Assembly (NCBI GenBank): GCA_001643675.2
Contig: LSRY02000013.1
Span: forward strand, 1,676,501 to 1,740,500
DNA from: Monocercomonoides exilis
Lineage: Eukaryota; Preaxostyla; Oxymonadida; Polymastigidae
Reading direction: 5' to 3'
DNA: 64,000 nucleotides
The stretch's first letter is position 1; every line of letters starts with the position of its first letter. The translations under genes were made by a program, and so were the position numbers. Positions 60,632 to 64,000 of the stretch are shown piece after piece. A model generated the notes under the pieces. That model had not been told where the DNA came from and did no database searches. It saw only the letters and a list, made by a program, of their open reading frames with translations.

Positions 60632-61208
60632 TTATTTTATTTTATTTTATTTTATTTTATTTTATTTTATTTTATTTTATTTTATTTTATTCTCAATTTT
60701 CCTATTCAAATCAGAGCAAATTATGCCTTCATATGAAGTTGATTCTCTTTCCACAACACATTCTTCTTCTTCTTCTCGTTCTTCTTCTTCTTCTCTTCTT
60801 CCTCCTCCTCCTCCAACTTCTGTTTCTGAGCTGCAAAAATCGTTTCCGGAAGCGTATTTTGATGCTCATTCGAAAGATTTCAATGAAAACGAGAAAAAAA
60901 AATTAAAAGATGATAAAATGAATAATAATCATAATAACAATGTTGATAAAGAAGAAGAAGAAAATGATGAAAAAGAAGAAAAAGAAAATGAGAAGGAAGA
61001 AGAAGAAGAAGAAGACGCAATAGCTTTAGCTGCAAAACAACTGAATTCTTATGTTTCTTCTTTTCCTTCTTCATTTCATTCTTCTTCTCCTCTTTCTTCT
61101 TCTTCTTCTTCTTCTTCTTCTTCTTCTTCTTCTTCTTTCGAAAATCCTTTTCTTCCTCTTCCTTCTGAAAATCACTTCATAATTCAATCAACATTACCAT
61201 CTTCTTCT

Positions 61209-61244
<36 letters not shown>

Positions 61245-61454
61245 ATTTCTCCGTATTTCTCCGAATCTTCTTCCTCTTCCTCTTCCTCTTCTTCTCCTTC
61301 TTCTATGCATGTTATTCCTCTTTCTTATTCCAAGCATTCTTTTCTCTCTTCTTCTCCAATGCCAACTCTTCCTCCCAAAATGAATAAAACTCTTCATCGC
61401 TTACCAAAAATGCCTGTTCCAACTAAAAAACAAAAAAAAATAAATAAATTATAA
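55335..61454 (+). CDS. 1,912-aa Ser-rich/charged protein, three exons, ISPYFSE repeats
   Basis: Exon 1 55335-55351, exon 2 55453-60434, exon 3 60715-61454. Introns are 101 nt (GTTTGA...TTATAG) and 280 nt (GTATGC...ATCAG), both in phase, giving 5,739 coding nt including TAA. The first 190 residues look folded or conserved (IGTPLRPSMRIPEE, DGPYTYGDFRVYRKPL, a FVPPSRS motif and an Arg-rich SPRRRRKG patch), but I do not recognise a domain. The rest alternates Ser runs (one of more than 40 Ser) with Arg/Glu/Lys runs. The motif ISPYFSE followed by N, T or S occurs five times, plus degenerate forms. There is no signal peptide. Reading through the second intron would give a spurious Ser/Leu/Phe-rich tail. 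A cytoskeletal or scaffold role is only a guess; it shares composition and repeats with its divergent partner. Confidence 0.7.
58344..58474 (+). repeat. (TTC)n tract encoding more than 40 serines
   Basis: About 130 bp of uninterrupted TTC/TCT repeat within the coding region, read as a pure Ser run. It is the longest of dozens of shorter such tracts in this gene and its neighbour. Confidence 0.9.
60541..60690 (+). repeat. Intronic (TCTT)n, (CT)n and (TTTTA)n tracts
   Basis: Consecutive simple repeats: TTTC/TCTT units to about 60562, about 30 CT units to 60622, a T run, then about 11 TTTTA units. All lie inside intron 2 (60435-60714) and form an extended polypyrimidine region before the acceptor. 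Confidence 0.9.
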
Positions 61455-62035
61455 AAATTATTTATTTATTTATTTAAATTAAAAAATTTATTTATTTATT
61501 ATACAAATATTTATTAATTTTATATTTATAATTTTATTATTTATTGTTTGAAATTGCATGCAATCACATGATTGAAGAATGCATGAAATATTTTTATCTC
61601 TTTTTCATTTCTTATTCTTCTGGGGATTGGAAAAATCGATTTTCAAAGACAATAACAAAATCAGAAAAAATTCAACAACAAATGTTTTAAATCATAAATT
61701 TAAATTCTGATACGGTTGTTGATTTGTATAGAATAATATTTCTTATATTTCTGATTTCATTTTTTGTTCGAATATGAAAGTATGAATATTTTCAATTTTC
61801 TTTTTTTCACAAAAACATTGAATTGAAAATTTGATTTTTGCAAAAATCAAATGTATATAACAATATGTTAAATACAGCTATTCAAATTGAAAGAGTTCTG
61901 TTCAATCATTAAAGGGATAATAATACACCCATATTAAATGTTTCACTGTAGCTTGCGAAGGATTCAACTTTATCAAGAAATCATGCGAATCTTTGAGCAA
62001 TATATTTCAATTAAAGTTAAAGAAAATCAGCAAAA
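61455..62035. other. AT-rich intergenic region
   Basis: Starts with TTTA/ATTT repeats (61455-61540), then ordinary AT-rich DNA. A short stretch at about 61948-62030 reads without stops in one frame (VACEGFNFIKKSCESL) and could be an upstream exon of the following gene, but no start or donor is convincing. Confidence 0.45.
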
Positions 62036-62422
62036 ATGATTTCATTAATATTGTTAATTTTGAAGAGCTTTTCTTTGCCAGAAGAAAGTGAATTAGATGA
62101 AAGCGGAATTTGCGAAAAATGTATTAAATATGTTACAAAATTTCACGACTACTTAATAAATAGCATAATCGATCCAATGGAAACATCTCTTTTGGAATCT
62201 GTTTGCGAGCATCTTCCATCAACTGTTAAAGAATCATGTACAAAAGTTGTTACTGAACAAGCCGACAAAATCAGAGCCTCTGTTGAAGAAAATTTTGAGC
62301 CAAACGCATTTTGTCAAGAAAAGGTTTGAACGCTTTGAATTTCAATTTATTGAATTTTGAAATATATTTATTTATTTAAGAAATTATGTAAAACCACGCT
62401 TGATGCAGATTTTATATATTAA
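62036..62422 (+). CDS. Small secreted saposin-B-domain protein, two exons
   Basis: Exon 1 62036-62323, intron 62324-62380 (GTTTGA...TTTAAG, 57 nt, phase 0), exon 2 62381-62422; 109 residues. The N-terminus MISLILLILKSFSLP is a short hydrophobic leader. The mature part has cysteines at 26, 29, 57, 68, 93 and, supplied by exon 2, 99. This is the C-x2-C ... C-x10-C ... C-x5-C spacing of saposin-B domains, with helical amphipathic segments between. Without the intron the sixth cysteine would be missing, which supports the gene model. Saposin-like proteins bind or disrupt lipid membranes. In phagotrophic protists the family includes amoebapore-type antibacterial effectors, so a phagosomal or secreted lipid-active role is plausible but unproven. 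It does not overlap other features. Confidence 0.8.
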
Positions 62423-62545
62423 AAGGTGAAATCTTATAAGCATGACATTTTATGTTGGAAACATTTTCAGTCACAATTGATTTTATTTGAATTTTTATCA
62501 TTTCCATTTAAAAAAAAAAATAATTACATCAATAAAATAATATAA

Positions 62546-62550
62546 TAAAA
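62546..62550 (-). terminator. Pol III T-run terminator of tRNA-Trp
   Basis: Five T residues on the minus strand, starting four bases after the discriminator base. Confidence 0.7.
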
Positions 62551-62554
62551 ACTT

Positions 62555-62627
62555 TGACCCCTGAGGGAATTGAACCCCCAACCTTGAGATCTGGAGTCTC
62601 ACGCGCTACCAATTGCGCCAAGGAGTC
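62555..62627 (-). tRNA. tRNA-Trp (anticodon CCA)
   Basis: The minus strand folds into a full cloverleaf. Acceptor GACUCCU/AGGGGUC (one G-U), D stem GCGC/GCGC with an AAUUGGUA loop, anticodon stem UGAGA/UCUCA around CUCCAGA with anticodon CCA, variable loop AGGUU, T stem GGGGG/CCCUC with UUCAAUU loop, and discriminator A. No CCA is encoded and there is no intron. A run of five T follows on the transcribed strand after AAAG (62550-62546), a typical RNA polymerase III terminator. Trp at UGG only supports a standard code. Confidence 0.95.
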
Positions 62628-62897
62628 TTACTTGGTTCTGAGCTTTTTCGTTTTCGTATTTAAATTGATTACATAATCATATTTGAGAAATAAAAATAAA
62701 TAAAATAAGGATTTTTTTTCGATTGTGTGTTAAAAGTCTTTTGATTTTGTTTCGATTTTGATTATTCGAAATTTTTACTTGACTTCGCTTAAATTTTTTT
62801 ATTTTTTATTTTTGGAGATATGAAAATTATTTTCTTTTTTTTTTTTGAAACATTTTAAATATTTTCTTTTCTAATAAGGAAATATTCAAAAAAGGTT

Positions 62898-62899
<2 letters not shown>

Positions 62900-62934
<35 letters not shown>
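62900..62934. repeat. Poly-T tract, 35 nt
   Basis: Uninterrupted T run in AT-rich intergenic DNA. Confidence 0.9.
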
Positions 62935-62935
<1 letters not shown>

Positions 62936-63033
62936 GTGTTTCAGCAAAATAAAATTAATTATTTATATTTCTTTTTTTATTCAAAAAAAAAACAAATAAT
63001 TAATATATATTCATTATCACTAAAATTTCAAAA

Positions 63034-63432
63034 TACAGTTTGTGCAAAAAACACCGGACATCGCACAAAATACCGGACAAGTTCGATTTCACAATAACCA
63101 CAAGGGGAATAATTCTGTTGATTTTCCTCAAAATATATCTCTTCAATACAAACTCAATTGATAAACGAGACTTTCAGAATAGCTTCATTTGTGCTCAGAA
63201 GAAATTATGATTCAAATCTTGAGAAACTCAAAATCCTATTTCTCCGAGAATTCAAATATCATTTTTTCTGAGCACAAATGAAGCTATTCTGAAAGTCTCG
63301 TTTATCAATTGAGTTTGTATTGAAGAGATATATTTTGAGGAAAATCAACAGAATTATTCCCCTTGTGGTTATTGTGAAATCGAACTTGTCCGGTATTTTG
63401 TGCGATGTCCGGTGTTTTTTGCACAAACTGTA
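63034..63432. mobile_element. Fold-back element, copy 2, nearly perfect arms
   Basis: The left arm starts TACAGTTTGTGCAAAAAACA and includes CCGGACATCGCACAAAATAC. The right arm (about 63268-63432) is its reverse complement with no mismatch that I could find over about 165 bp. The spacer, about 63200-63267, is AT-rich and contains one CCTATTTCTCCGAG. The family matches copy 1 at 23484-23848. Near-identical arms suggest a recent origin. No coding capacity: a short frame across the right arm is not a gene. Confidence 0.85.
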
Positions 63433-64000
63433 TTTTTGATTCATTTATTCTCAAAGAGATTTTTGAAAAAAAAATCTTTTTCTTCTTTTAAGTTTGAAGA
63501 ATAACTGTTTTTTTATAAATTATTCTATAAGGTGCAAAATATTTTTATATTAAAAAAAAACAACGTTTTGTATCAAACTTTTCATCCCACCTTATCATTT
63601 CAAGTCTTTCATTCCTATGTCGAAAAAATTCAGAAAAATTCAAAAATTGAGAAAAATAGTTGGAAGAGTTGAATGGAAAATTATTCATAAAGCAAAACAT
63701 TTCTTCCCGTGTAAAAGGGAAATTATGTGCATATTCAACATTTATTTTTTTAATGCGAAAAAAAATTGACTTTTGAATTTATGATTCTTTTACGAAAATG
63801 AATAGTTCATTTTAAAAATGAAAAATCTTCTATTCTGTGCATGAAAAACTTATGTTTTGTTCACTTCGAAAACTTAAATTTTAAGTCACTTCAGAATTCT
63901 TTGTTCTTTCAAATTTTAGAAAAATATTCCTTGTGTAAAAAATGATTATATCATTTTTGACAATTGAAAATATGGGGAGAACCTCTGTGACCTGACAAGT
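63433..64000. other. AT-rich DNA at the right edge, nothing recognised
   Basis: Short A and T runs only. No gene, repeat end or RNA was seen up to the window edge. Confidence 0.5.

Noticed and set aside
60435-60736. Hydrophobic C-terminal tail of the 55335 gene when read without splicing
   Set aside because: It is encoded by CT and TTTTA repeats between a good donor (GTATGC) and acceptor (CAG), and removing it joins two good exons in phase.
63259-63444. 61-residue minus-strand frame in the fold-back element
   Set aside because: It lies in one arm of a perfect inverted repeat and matches no protein family pattern.

Overview
The window looks like nuclear DNA of an anaerobic protist, most likely an oxymonad/preaxostylan flagellate similar to Monocercomonoides or Blattamonas. 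The assignment is an inference from gene types. The DNA is AT-rich and genes carry short GT-AG introns (about 42-280 nt). The open reading frames fit the standard genetic code. There is a eukaryotic tRNA-Trp(CCA), and the dominant families are large Cys/Gly-patterned beta-helix surface proteins and very large Ser- or Lys/Glu-rich low-complexity proteins. No operons, ribosome-binding sites, CRISPR arrays or other prokaryotic signals were seen.

Positions 1-7,700 hold the N-terminal 847 codons of a beta-helix protein running off the left edge, then a pogo/Tigger-type transposase relic broken by two small terminal-inverted-repeat elements (MITEs), and a beta-helix fragment. Positions 7,710-22,263 are bounded by matching MITE-type ends and an identical ATGT duplication. 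They may be one 14.55 kb element. Inside is a multi-exon gene encoding a ubiquitin-specific protease (C19) domain followed, in the same frame, by a DDE-type transposase-like domain; four in-frame stops now interrupt it. Beta-helix fragments and a GC-rich RNA-like hairpin are also inside.

Positions 22,300-35,050 are a transposon graveyard. They hold a fold-back element, a 3.37 kb hAT-like element with a perfect 8-bp duplication, four MITEs, two pogo-like transposase pseudogenes (one inside a complete 2.3 kb element with TA duplication) and another beta-helix remnant. Positions 35,900-41,600 hold a large decayed Ser/Glu-rich gene and a beta-helix relic on the opposite strand.

Positions 42,681-61,454 are the intact genic core: a 1,311-aa coiled-coil protein (three exons), a convergent 2,559-aa leucine-rich-repeat/low-complexity protein, and, divergent from it across only 90 bp, a 1,912-aa Ser-rich protein (three exons). 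These neighbours share a TATTTCTCCG-based minisatellite and a near-identical block, so sequence has moved between them.

Positions 61,455-64,000 contain a small secreted saposin-B protein with one intron, tRNA-Trp, and a second fold-back element of the same family as the one at 23.5 kb.

All joins, frames and repeats were read by eye; no alignment or database search was run.
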